Assembly (NCBI RefSeq): GCF_037975245.1
Contig: NC_092561.1
Coordinates: 15,255,001 to 15,319,000, forward strand
DNA length: 64,000 bases
From: Apostichopus japonicus
Taxonomy: Eukaryota > Echinodermata > Holothuroidea > Aspidochirotida > Stichopodidae
Reading direction: 5' to 3'
The notes below the pieces were generated by a model. It did no database searches, was not told the origin of the DNA, and saw only the letters and a list, made by a program, of their open reading frames with translations. Below are positions 11,330 through 24,176 of the stretch, piece after piece (position 1 is the stretch's first letter; every line of letters begins with the position of its first letter). The position numbers and the translations under genes are program-made.

Positions 11330-11900
11330 TTGACAGTTTTCAAGCTCCTTACTCCCCATTCACATCCCTGCTTAGTTTTCTTTTTCCCCCACCCCCACAC
11401 CAATCAACTACCCTTGCCCCCTCACCCCCACCTCATATACATATTTTAAATTACTGACCAATACAGTCCATCTATAATGTTACAAACACAGCAGTGCTAA
11501 CCTACTTATGTCTATGGTAATTTCATTGTTACCACAGTTTGTGTTCAATGAGCCTCCATTTTCAAACTCTTCCATCCCATTTTCATCTCTCCCTTGCTTC
11601 CTTACCTCCCCCTCCTGTCATCCCCACCTATTACATGAGGGCCATTGTTTTAATTTAACTGACCAAATGACCATACAGTGTTATGAACACAGCAGTGGTA
11701 ACCTTACTATGTTCATTCATATTGCAGTTTGTATTCCATGAGCTTCTATTTTCAAACTCTTCCATCCCATTTTCATTCCTGCCTACATTTCTCTTTCTCC
11801 CTCCCCCCTCCCTCCCCTCTCTCCCATCTCACATTACATGGACTCATTGCATAAGTACTGACCAGCTGGCATGTGTCTAATATGCACTCAGCAGTAAAAA
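11330..11900. repeat. ~200-bp degenerate tandem repeat reaching the donor of exon P
   Basis: Three or four units each carry ttttcaaactcttccatccc, a C-rich tract and an aacacagcagtggtaac-like segment (about 11490, 11690 and 11888). The last unit contains the live donor (gcagtaaaaacttac on the plus strand) of exon P; in the others the donor is decayed. Confidence 0.7.
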
Positions 11901-11905
11901 CTTAC

Positions 11906-12890
11906 CTTTTCTTCTCCTGTCCATTCTTATTACAGTTTTCATCCACGTTCTTGTCCATCCTGGATTTCGAGCCTATGGTCAGGTCAGCCTCCACGCAGCT
12001 GTGGAATGGTTCCAGCAGTGAAAAGCTAGAATCCGGCGACGTGACTCCCTCTGAGGAGATATCCGCCTCACGGGAACAGTTCAACAACTTGGCGAGCGGT
12101 GACCCTGGCGGTGTAGACGAATTGGCAGTCTTGAAAGACAGCTGGCTCGAGAGAGAAGTATCCGAATCTAAGGAATGCGGAGAACCTGGCCTCGATAAAC
12201 GAGGAATTTTTAGAAGGGGGGAAGAGGGGGGAGATGGTGGTGATGAGAGTTTGATAGCCTCACTCTGAGAGGCAGCACCTCCTCTCTCGATGGGTAAGTT
12301 CACTCGAGGGAGACTCTTCCTTCTAATCCTCTCCGATTTAACGGATGGCGGAGATGGAATCGTCTGTATTGCAATTTCTCGATGACCTTTGACAGCTGCA
12401 GTATCCCTGTTTGCGAGTTCCTGATCGTAAACTTGATGACGTTCTACTTCCGTCCCGACACTGGCTCTACTTTGTCTACTCTCGTTGTTGTTTCCGTCCA
12501 ATGAGGACCGAGCGGAGGTGAAAGGTTCCAAACAGGCTCCAGAGTGGTCCCAACTCAGGGAGACCTCCCGAGAGATATCGCACTCCGGTAAAACCGAGCA
12601 ACTCTGAGAGAGAATGTCGGCAGTTCTGAATTCCCCGGTATCTGAATTCACAGAGGACAGACTTGAGAGTTCCCTCGCTGTCAGGAAAGTCGAGTCCTCA
12701 CTTTTGGCCCTCCTGAAGTGACGTTCACAATTAGGGGTAAGAGGAGATGACCCACTGAGCACCCTGTTACCAGCACCTCTAGATGTGAAAGGCTCCTCCC
12801 TCTGAGTCACAGAAGAATCCAATCCTAATCCAGCTGCAAGCTCTGGTTGACGTTGTCGCTTGTGTGAGACGGATTCTAAAGCTAAGGCAT
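11906..12890 (-). CDS. Coiled-coil gene, exon P (large Ser/Pro-rich exon)
   Basis: 985 nt, phase 1 in and 2 out, acceptor gcttttccaaactacag, donor gtaagt. It encodes 327 residues beginning with a split codon then ALALESVSHKRQRQPEL. The composition is low-complexity Ser/Pro/Glu, typical of a disordered region, with basic sites such as RIRRKSLPRVNLP (a PKA/PKG-like RRKS) and several SPP/PGSP proline-directed sites. It has no coiled coil or membrane segment. Its GC content is visibly higher than the surrounding intron, as expected for coding sequence. The apparent upstream Met in the same frame lies before the acceptor and is probably intronic. Confidence 0.88.
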
Positions 12891-13539
12891 CTGTAGTTTG
12901 GAAAAGCAAACAGAAATAGGAATTCAGGTCAATGAAAAAACAACTTTCTCTTTCTTAAGATGTTAATAAAAGGTGACAGTGTGTCATCCCTTAAAACAAT
13001 AGCTACTGTACAAGGCAGCAGGTTATGAAACAGAGGTCAGTTAAAGTATTTGCTTTCTGCATAAATACTGTAGTAACTGTACTGCAGGCTAGCAGGAACA
13101 TTGATATAGGTATATGTAACAGATACAACATAACAATAAACCAAGAAAATTTGTTAGATCCTGGTTAAACCTATAATATTTTTATAATTGGAATGGAATG
13201 AGCCTGATATACAATAAATAAATCTGAAATGAAATAATGTTTTTCGGAAAAAAATAGATTTTCAAACTAAAAATTCATTAATTTAGGAACAAATTACAAT
13301 GCACTGTGCAGACATGCATTTACAGTAGGTAATCAACACTAATTATATTTAAGATGTACTTTAAGATAAACACCCTATATGACATGTGACAACAAATTCC
13401 ATTCCAGTTTATGTAATTTTACCATCATGTTAGACAAACATGAACCTGAAGGCACTTTAGGTTGTCTTTTTTACCTTCACCTCTCTCCAATGAATGCGTG
13501 GAGACAGGTAAAATGCAGGTGAGGATACTACTGTACATA

Positions 13540-13890
13540 CAGTTCACAGGTAGCTACTCAAACAGACTATAAACAAGAAAAATAAATCAACTTTTTTTTT
13601 CATTTAGATAGCTTTTCAAATGAAAAGTAGATGTACAGTGTACATCTACTTTTCACAAAAGCTTTTTGTGTGTACATTGTACACACAAAAAAAACAATCT
13701 AAATAACCTTGTAATTCTTAATATACCCTGTCTCTGGAAAAGAGTTCACAGGTAGCTACTGAGACAGAATATAAGAAAAACAAATCAATTTTTCTTTTCA
13801 TTTAGACAGCCTTTCAAAGAAAAGTAGATTTATGCACACAAAAAAAAAAAACAATCTTAACAACCTTGTAATTCTTAATATACCATGTAC
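13540..13890. repeat. Duplicated block with two adjacent perfect hairpins
   Basis: agttcacaggtagctactca to aaccttgtaattcttaatat occurs twice (about 13540-13720 and 13744-13882). The first copy holds two palindromes: gaaaagtagatgtaca with its complement (13622-13654, 3-base loop) and tttttgtgtgtac with its complement (13663-13691, 3-base loop). The second copy lacks the complementary arms. Confidence 0.85.
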
Positions 13891-16800
13891 TGTACATTGA
13901 AAGTTAGTAAGACTGTAATACACTACTAAAACATTTTCAAATTATATTTCTCTATTTATATACTTTATAATGCTAGATATTTATCATGTGAGTCAACCTT
14001 CCACTCCCCCAACCCCACTTCCCAACCACCCCCTCCCAACCCCAACCACCCCCCCTCCCAACCCCCACCACCTCCCTCCCAAAACAAAAGTGCTAACAGT
14101 ACAGATAAAAGATAATGTTGTTAGCTGAAAAACTACTAAACTTTAGTGGGAATCCTTGGCACTAATTTGAAAGAAAGTTTCCTACTTTCATTCTTGTGTG
14201 GTATATACACACTCACTACACACGTACAGAACCTCTGTGTTTAAATTACAATATGCCGCATTACTCACCTAATTTAGCCTGCCATTGTTTCCCTTACTGT
14301 ATTCCAGGAACTTAAACAACTTTATGACAATTGGAATAAGGGAAAACTCAGTACTGAAGTGACGGAATAATTGTTAACATATTCCTTACAGACATTACAT
14401 ATATGTATGTACAATAAAATGCACTTAACAAAATAACAGCTTGGATATATATGTACACAGTACAGCAACGGACAAGCTCACTTTGAAGTTAGTACTGCAC
14501 ATGTGTTGTACAGGTAACTATAGGTGATAAAATGAAACTAAATAGCAAACCCAAGGTTTAATAGTGCATATCATAATCATGAAGGAAACTGATTGTTATT
14601 TATGGACAGGGATTTGAACTGGTGAGCATACTGGAATAATAACAGCAAGTATATGTTGGCAGAGAGACTTTAGCTTACATAGCACACCATTCAGCAAGTA
14701 GCCATTTGACAGGCTTCCCCCTGCCCCCCAAAATAAATCAATGCATGAAAATAAATCTTAGTTTAAAATAAATAATTAATTCCTAGGTAGTGGTGATCCC
14801 ACAATTTTTTTTTGTAATAAGCAGAATCTCTCTTGAAATCCCTTTCCCTTCGGATTTCAGGGTTGTACCAAAATGAAAGTGGGATAGTGTACAGTACTCC
14901 CCTGGTTAAATTTAAAATATATATATACCAATTTCTGTGGTTTATCGTTTTTCGAAACAATTGCACTGGAGATAACCAATAAAGGTTGACTACAGTACCT
15001 CCAATAATATAGGTTATTACAGGACTTGAAAGTTGACGACACTTATCAATGCCATTCTTGCCAAACATCACTTTGCTCTCTTTTCTTTCAAAATTTTGTA
15101 ATTTCCCACTGTTTATGTACTTATACAATTTTCATACTTGAATAAGAAAACCTCTTCCCCCTCCACCCTCCACCCCCACCCTCCACACCCATCCCCCACC
15201 CCTCACCTATGCGATAACTTATTGTCCCTTCTTACTGTACAATTTTACAGGATGCATATATGCACTGCAGCATTCTGTATTTTCTATAGCATACACATAT
15301 ATGACTTTGCTGGTGTAGAACAGAACTTCAACAATAGAACTGTCTTTTATTTTTCAAAAGCTTACACAAAGGGCAAGACTAAATTGTGAGTGGCCAGCAA
15401 GAACAGATACCACCAGCACCAACACATTTACTCTACCATACAGTAGTACAATCAAGCTTTCACAAATAAAAGACTTTATCAAACAAAAAGGGTATGAAAT
15501 TACATTAAGTATGCACTTAGTTATTTGCTGGAAAAACAAAATTTCATGCATAGTTAGCTTTTCAAGGTATAGATATTTTTAACAATGAATTGTTGTTAGA
15601 TTTTTCAGAATGCTTTTGAATTATCCATTACTGGTTGGCCATGAGATTGAGATTTGTATAAGGTCAGGTGTTAACAACCGCACCTCTATGGCACAACTGC
15701 ACCACCATCCGTTAGGCACAGTAGAGGTACAGTATATGTACACACTCCTATTTACCTTTTGCAGCGTACTTTATTTCCAAGAAGAAAGCAGCCCGACAAA
15801 AAGTCTCTTTCATTTATAGTTCTGTGCACTCAGCAAGTTGAATCAAGGTCTACTTCAATGTACCAGATAAATATACACAGCGAGATCGAAGACAACTTAA
15901 CATTTCGTCGACTCAGCGAATGAATTGAAATGTGTGCACCATTCTGAATACAATATATTGTAAACATACAGAAGCTAGATCTAACAGTTACAAAGAACAT
16001 CATCTTAAATGCATGTATGTATGTTTGGATCAAATTGGATGTATCTACATAGAACACCATCTGGCTACAAAGGACACATAAGCAGATTTGAGAAAGACTA
16101 TAAATGTATGAGAGAAAATAGTCCTGATCAAAGCCTAAAAGAATGCATCCCAATCAACTTTTACCTTTCCACCTTCACAGAAGTGTGCATCCACCCACAT
16201 GAAGAGTTATTAAACCATTGCAAGATACAGTAGTCCTAAATGGACCTACTGAAGCCACCTTTTCTTGGCATTTTTTCATGCATCACGATCATCATTCTTT
16301 TTCATGCTTGGATGTTAAAGAGGATGAAATAAACTACACATAGTCTAAAAAGCAAGAGGATTGAAGGTGATTGAAGGTGTTTTAGACATGCCATGATTGG
16401 TCAAATAGGAATATTCCACCAGGGAGAGTTGGCAGATGGGTTGGGAGAACTATGCTTAGAAGCTTTTACCTCTTCTACTGTAGCTAAATAGCTAACCGGG
16501 CCTGGAGGGAATTGTGCGACACCTTAAAAAGTACTGGTACTTCACCAAGGGATGATCAGAAAGCAATAGCCACTTTGATTCAATAAATGAGAGCATGCTC
16601 TATCAAAAAAAGTATCAATATTTGCCCCCTGGGTAAATTTTAGAATGCTGCAGACTTTAATATCCTCAGGGTTGCAATAAATCCATCAAATGTTGATTCA
16701 GTCATTAATGAGAATGAAATTAATAGTCACTGTGATGAAGATGCCTCAAGTATCATTGTGAATCATTGAGAATCCATGTACAGTAGAAGAAGTGTGATTC

Positions 16801-18094
16801 CTTTGATTTTGTGAGATCTTTCCAAGGGATCTTCTTAGCATAGCCGATTAAGGAGTAGGGGTAGAAGCAGAGTGTGAAGGGGACAGGGAAGGAGTGTGTA
16901 AAGGGGAGTAGAAAGAGGGCAAGGAATACTGATGACATAGAATTACTAAAAGGATTTTTGACATATAATCAATTCCTTGAACTTACCAAAAAGATGGGAC
17001 GCAGCATGTACTTGATCCCTTGCATGACAAATATGGCCGACCTGAGAATGAAATAATAAGCAAAATGGAGAAGAGCTTGTGAAAAATCTTCAAGAGGGCA
17101 GACATGGGTACATGAAGCTTAATCCTCTATAATAAAAATAACAATAATCAGGTAGTTATTTTACGACGCACTAAGCAACTACGAATGTGGGAGAAGTCCG
17201 CAAGGGCTTATGGATCGCAACTTTCACGTTGGGTGGCTTTCAATTCAAGACTTTGGCAGGGGGGGGGGGAGGGGAATAGGGTGATAAGGAAAAGACAGCA
17301 AACTGGCATTATAGCAATTAACCATTACTACAGTAACATGTTCTGATAACAAATTGTTACAGATTCTGTAGGAAATAGTCATTAAGAAAACGTTAGTTTG
17401 TTGAAAAGAACATCACAACAAACAAATCAGACCTCAAGAAAATAAAAGCTGTACTTTTCGATCCAATGTTACATACTAATTTTTAATACACTGTGGCAAT
17501 AGTAAATGTAGCAGTTTGGGAACCACTAAACAATTCAATTAACCAACACAGTAGGTTTCTACATCATCTGTGTCTCAACTTTGTTCCTCAGAGAAAACAT
17601 CCGTAGATAACCCCCTGCCCCACCCATCTCCACTACCCTCCCCCACCCCCTTGTTTCTGCTCCTTCAGTTTATTCACTACCAATCACATCAAAGCTCTTA
17701 CAAGTTTCTGCAAAAACAAAAGTTTGGTTCGTACATGAAACAAGATACATCATATCATGCACACTACTTTGTCCCAGCAGCTGAAATAATCATAAAATGA
17801 TGGATGGATGTAGAGTTGCAAAAGTCCTGAAAATATTTACCTCTAGAGGTGTAATTTAAAACTGTAGCATATAAGAGCAGGTAGTCTATTTTGTATTACA
17901 ATATAATCAGTATTCCATATTTGTATGGCAATGTTTCTGTAATTTCAAATATTGAAAATTACAGTATGTTCTAAGATGGTGGGTACAGATACAGTAAGTA
18001 ATGAAGCTGATATACAGTATGCATGTGTGCTTAATTGAAATTTGTTTGTATAGTAATCATTCTGTTTAGTACAGTAATGTCTGCCATTTTTTAC

Positions 18095-18490
18095 CCATTT
18101 GCATATGCAATAATTTGCATATATAGTCTTTTGCATACAGGTATAGTATTTTGCATACAGTATCTACAGTGTTTTGCATAAATGCTGTATTTTGCATACA
18201 TAAAGTATTTTGCATATAGACAGTAGTTTGCATATATACAGTATTTTGCATATATATACAGTATTTTGCATATATGCAGTATTTTGCATATATACAGTAT
18301 TTTGCTACAGTATTTTGCATATATGCAGTATTTTGCATACACAGTATTTTACATATATACAATATTTTGCATATTTGCAGTATTTTGCATAGATACAGTA
18401 TTTTGCATCTATACAGTATTTTGCATATATACAGTATTTTGCATATACAGCATTTTGCATATAAACAGTATTTTGCATATATATAGCAGT
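18095..18490. repeat. 18-bp minisatellite (cagtattttgcatatata)
   Basis: About 22 units of 15 to 20 bases built on attttgcata-tata-cagt. The period is near a multiple of three, so several frames on both strands stay open by chance. Each unit resembles the POU/octamer word on one strand (tatgcaaaat). Confidence 0.93.
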
Positions 18491-19514
18491 ATGTACAGTA
18501 ATTTATTTAATTACATGTTACCTGTAAAACAAGAGGTAATTACGTCAACCCTTTTATACTTGTCAAATTATAATTATATAACTAGGAATTAACATAAGTT
18601 TGCAATGACGTATAGTAGAAGAGACTTAACAGGAACAGGACCGAACAAGAAGAACTACTGTACAGTACAGTCTTTTGTGCAGTTGCGAACATGTTCTGCA
18701 CCGCATGGACTACAACCCAAGGTCAGATTGAGCCATCGGGGGCCTGAAGTGAATACATAAAGGGGCCCTAAATTAATAAACATACACATGAATTACTTCA
18801 GTTTCAGGTACCTTTGTATTTATGCGCCGTGTATGTATCACATAGACACCACACTCCCATTAATTGCTATGTTAAATATTAACCCCAATTGAAGGTGATA
18901 ATTGGCTAAAATCGTTAACCTTAAACACCCAGTCGTTCATAAAAGTTGAAGACAGTATAGTACTGAACTTTCAAAGCAGAACGAGTCACTGAATCAGATA
19001 TTGATATGCTAGCAAATATTTAGCGCCGGGCCCTTGAAAATGCGGGGCCAGTAGCATATGCTACTTTTGCTAGTACTACGAAAATCCAGCACTGCTGAAA
19101 CCCACACTGTATGACAAAAATTACAGTAAATTTACCATCAATTGTGGGCAACCTATGGTAATACTGCCTCCAAATATGCTTAGCTAACCAACACTGGTGA
19201 ACTTCAGTACGAGGATATAACACTCTTTTATAACAACCATCTTCAGAACATATTGCACTAGTGATATCACCTCACAGAAATTAGGCTTATTTGCTCACCA
19301 CTTGGCCCCTTCCACACCATCACTCATGTACAGTAGAGTGGCATGCAAGAAAAGTATAAATTAACATTTGTGCACATATTTTTGTTTATGTATTAATTCA
19401 CTCATTTTTGCAGACAGGGTTAAAGGCAAGAGAGCTGAGCAAGTAGAGGGGTCCACAGCAGACCATCATATACTGTATACAAAAGTTTAACAAGTAACAG
19501 GACTTCCTGACATA

Positions 19515-19950
19515 AATGTTGTGCCCCTTTCTTATATTGTTGGTGCCCAGCCATCGTAAAATTAATTATTGGTGCCCTTATTAATTAATTTGTTGGTGCC
19601 CAATCCTTCTTAATTAATTTGTAGGTGCCCAGCCCTTGTTAAATTGTTTGTGCCCAGCCCTTCCTAATTAAATTGTTGGTGTCCAGCCCTTCTTAAATTA
19701 TTGGTGCTCAACCCTTCTTAATTAAATTGTTGGTGCCCAGCCCCTCTTAAATTGTTGGTGCCCAGCCCTTCTTAATTAAATTATTGGTGCTCGGCCCTTC
19801 ATTATTAAATTGTTGGTGTCCAGCCCTTGTTAAATTGTTTAGTGCCCAGCCCTTCTTAATTCAATTGTTGGTGCCCAGCCTTCTTAAATTGATGGTACCC
19901 AACCCTTCTTAATTAAATTGTGGTGCCCAGCCTTCTTAAATTGTTTGGTG
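19515..19950. repeat. ~25/29-bp minisatellite (ttggtgcccagcccttctta)
   Basis: About 17 units. Longer units with aattaaattg alternate with shorter ones ending aaattg, giving a two-unit higher-order pattern. Confidence 0.9.
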
Positions 19951-22900
19951 CCTCGAACTCATAATACCTGCCTACAGGTCTGGTCTACAGTACTTTACAG
20001 TCTATTAATTTCAGCCATATATGACAATCAGTTCTACCTGTAATGTCAATTCCAGTTCTTACGGTCTAAAATATGATCTTCCCTGCCAGCCTCTCTTTCC
20101 CTCTTCATTTAACCAGTCCTCCAAACTTTTAAGTCACATCTAATTTCATTTCCCACCTGACTCAGTTCCCAATGGTAAGTCTTGAGTCCTTACCTAGACT
20201 TCCTATGCCAATAATCATTGAGTCTTAAAAATACCTTCATCACACCTGGGCCTTGGTGTTACATTGATAGTCTTAATAATCTCTCTAAGATAACTCCCCC
20301 CTCCCTCCCCCCCCCCCCCCCACAAAAAAAACCCATTTTGGGAGCCTTTTTAAGTTCTTTATTATCTTCACTCTGTTTTATGTATTTGTTTTATCCTTAT
20401 TTATAAAATGGTAACAAAATAATAGAAGTAATTACTGTGCTAGTTCTAAAAAGGCCTAACTTTCACTTACCAGATCATTGGATTTCTGAGTAGTACTGGA
20501 AACTAAAAGTTGATGAATTCATTTCTTTTCATCCCTACAGGCATCAGATTTATCCCAGTTGACTGTGTAGTATGAAGTTGATTTAATCAATAACACAGGG
20601 ATCGTCCAACAACTGTGCTGCAGCTTTCTAGCCGTAATACACACTACTTTACCACCCACACATATTCCATGGTTACAAACTAAACAAACCTGAGAACTGC
20701 AGGCCACCCCGCAGTACTAGAAACATCCCTTCCTTTCGCCTTAGAGACTCCTACTATTGCACATGTATGGTATATTCTGAGAAATCCAGGACTATAGGAA
20801 AGGTACCCAAAGGATAATAAACAAATGGCAGCTTCCAACTCAGAAGTCAGGTACCATATACATATACACTGAACGGTACAGTACTACTCAATGTAACATT
20901 GACTGACACAATGTCCTACCTACCTGCTGAAGTCACAATTCCTTCCAATTACCTCCTGTACCACATACAATCCATGCAGAACAAGTTCACTATATAAATG
21001 AGACCACATCAACTCTGAAGAACTCTCCAAGGCTAACTCCACAACTCTTAAGAGAGCAACTCATGGAATATTATCATTACAGCTGGTTATGACACAAAGT
21101 TAGGGTACTGCAATAGTTGCCACTTAATAATCCCAGCAGCATTGTGTAGTAACGACCGACCGACAGTACTCTGCATATACAGCCACGGTACTCTTAGCTG
21201 AAGCCTATTGTATGTACTGGTGTCCCTCTTATAGTGGTTGTGTGGTACTAGACAGGGTGCATTGTTATAGCCCTTCAAATCGACTGTGGTGACCCTATTG
21301 GGGTCCCATGGAGTTGCTAGATAGGTGTCATGGCTCATTGAACTTGTTTAGAAATGAAAGGTATCTTATGCTAAGTGTGTGCTAGTACTTGTAATTGTAT
21401 ATATATATGACTGGTTTCCTTTCAGTTGAATTCACAGATATTTCATTGAGTAACACAGTCAGTTCTGTGGCCTTCCCATAATGATATTATATAGCCCGAG
21501 GCTTAAGGATCCAGAAAACACTCTTGTAAATGGTTTGTTAGTAAAGAATAAACAAAACCATATCATTCCTATAGTTAGAGTTTACTTGACACCAAAGCTT
21601 CACAGGCAAGAAGTTTGCTAACGTGTTCAATAAGTTTCTTTCTCACGGTTTCATACTTTCCCAGTGTTTCGAGGTCAATATTGAGGAGTGTAAGTATACA
21701 TAATTACAGAACTGCTAACTCAAATGAGTTTAACTGGGAGCATCCCAATTTCTAAGTTCATCTCAAACTCAATTGATTTTAGATGTTAATCTCAAGATTG
21801 TACTTCTAATTAAGTTTTTTCTAAAATTGCATTTAAAATGGGCCGGCCAGCAAATGTTTTTACCTAACTAAATAGGAACGTGAAGAAAAATTGATTATGC
21901 TTTTTCAGGGAAATAGTTGCATCAAATGATTTTACCATGTTCTGCCAATGTTAGGCCTACGCAGTAATTACCTTTACCTAGTCCATATTATTGCAGAAGT
22001 GACATGTGAAACCGCCCTCCCCGCAAACACCTCCCCCCCCCCAAAAAAAAAGTTTCTAGGCTACTTTTTATTATCGCCTTCTTGTCTTAAGTGGAATTTG
22101 GCCAATTCTCCCCATTTTCTCCTAATTTTTTTGACAGACAGGTCATTAGATCTGCAATTGAATGAGTCTGTGTTAAGGAGAAATGCTTTGCTTGAGAATA
22201 ACAGGCAGTAAATATTTCATGTTCCTCTAAGTATTGCGCTATCATAACTGGATCCCGGAATCTCACACAGCTAGATGTAAAACTTCTTGTACATCCCAAC
22301 CCCTCCTTCCTGTCTGTCCCATCCTGCCCCACCCCCTGCCCTCCACCCCCCACCCCACCTAGCACTTGTAAGAATTAACATCTAGTATTTTCTACCATAG
22401 CAATATATGCAGGATGCAGAATTGTCAGTCAACATTACTTTGCTATTCAACAAACTATAAAATGAAATTGGTTTGATTTTATCTCTACATGCATGTAAAG
22501 TCTTACTTGAATTTCTATCTCCGGCCTTTAAGAACTGAAATTATGCCACAACTCCAAGCATACCAGTATAAATTACAGTTACATTAACTAACATAACCAG
22601 AACTTACTTAAAGGCAATTTGAGAGAGCTAAATGTGTACCTCAGATGTTTTTTCCAATCTAGTATCGATTATAGAGTTCACATGTACTCTACTGGCAGGA
22701 TATGAGCAATACATAATAAGAACAAAATATTTTGCTTGTCCAGTGTTTATATGAACATTAAGACTTTACCTATATATGCTAATATAACAGATATTAATTT
22801 TACAGCTATAGATCCTAATGTATTGATGTGAACTTAATATCAAACTTACCTATAGTCTAGAAATGAATTATATCTCCATGGGATCGACAAGATTTATACA

Positions 22901-23804
22901 ATTTAAATATTCAGCAACACTGGTCCAGTGCTGCACATATATTCTCATCTCTCTATCTCTCTATATAAATAACATACAGTTTAATGCCACATGTGCTACA
23001 CAGCCATCTAACAATAGCTCTTCTGTCTGTAACAACAGCTTTCTCCTCACCATCTGGACATTTTAGATGTTTCGTTATTGCTAAGTGGCTGTTAATCTAT
23101 TTGTTTGCAAACACTCTAACTTTTATCCTCCTTCAGCCTGAATGAAAGCAGATGAATGAGGCATGGAGTAAAGCTGGAGAGAGATAAGGGTCGTTAAAGA
23201 CCAGCAAAAGAAGAATAAACAAACATCCAGGACAAACAACTTTAAAGAGTCGTTAAGATAATTTGGTAGAATAAAACCCATTACTCAGTTTCCCTAATTG
23301 AATTTGATTCGGGATTAAATCAATTATTTTCTTTCTTTGTTTTTCCAAATTTTCCCTTCAATGGTTTCAGTCTTCTGTTTGATAACTTCTCACATAAATG
23401 AAGGGTCAGAACTAAAAATATGAGTAATGTGACACTGCTGTATACATTGAAAAGCTGCATAGCGCCAGTACCAGAGAGTAAAATATGTCAAAATTAGGGC
23501 TGAAATAAGTAAACAACTGCTTTCTGTTGTTGTTTATTTTTTGGGAGAGGGTGGGTGGGTGGGGGGGGTGTTTGCAAGATGCTTTGTACTGGTAAAATTT
23601 TGCCTGTACATCTTGGCCTTATTTAGACATATTTGATTTAGTGTCCATCGTGAGTTTTTTAAATGGATCAATCAGGTGGGGTCGAGGAGGAAGGGCGGAG
23701 GGAGGGCGCTACCATCTGAGACAGGAATTTTAAGACACAATGCCATGGACTGAGCCACATATGACAAGAAAGGATGATTCCTCTGGTGCACTTTGGGTTA
23801 ACAG

Positions 23805-24176
23805 CAGGGGTGGGCAACCTACGGCCCGTGGGCCACATGCGGCCCGCCAGTGATTTTTTTTGTGGCTTGTGAGATGTCGCAAGAAGAAGAAAAGAAAATC
23901 AATCTATTTTACATCATCACATGAAACGAGCTAGCTGCTTAGAATTAATCGACACTAATGATGCTGTCAGGTAGGCCTATTATCCCCATTAATTATCAAC
24001 TGTACTGTATTGACACTATGTTTTTGTGAATACAGTTTAAGTACACACACCTATTGCTTGAAAGTCCTCGGAATCAAAGGTTTGAAATCAACAGCAAGTC
24101 GTTGGTTAGGTGCGGCCCAGTTAATTTTTTACCCCTTATATCTGACCCATTCATTCAAAAAGGTGGCCCACCCCTG
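23805..24176. mobile_element. Non-autonomous hAT element
   Basis: The left end caggggtgggcaacctacgg and right end ggtggcccacccctg are inverted, the classic hAT/SPIN-like terminus. It is flanked by gttaacag and gtttacag, an 8-base target duplication with one mismatch. It is 372 bases with no coding capacity. Confidence 0.85.

Noticed and set aside
12891-12909. Upstream start (MLFQTT) for the large exon
   Set aside because: These codons lie in the polypyrimidine tract and acceptor (ttccaaactacag) before exon P, so they are most likely intronic.
14260-14330. Candidate missing exon between exons O and P
   Set aside because: The donor gtgagt is good, but each acceptor gives an in-frame stop or the wrong length.
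18066-18592. Several overlapping open frames on both strands (Tyr/Cys/Ile repeats)
   Set aside because: They come from the 18-bp minisatellite and have no splice sites or codon signal.
18710-19060. Possible hAT-like element (gggggcctgaag to gggcccttgaaaatgc)
   Set aside because: Ends do not pair convincingly and no target duplication is visible.
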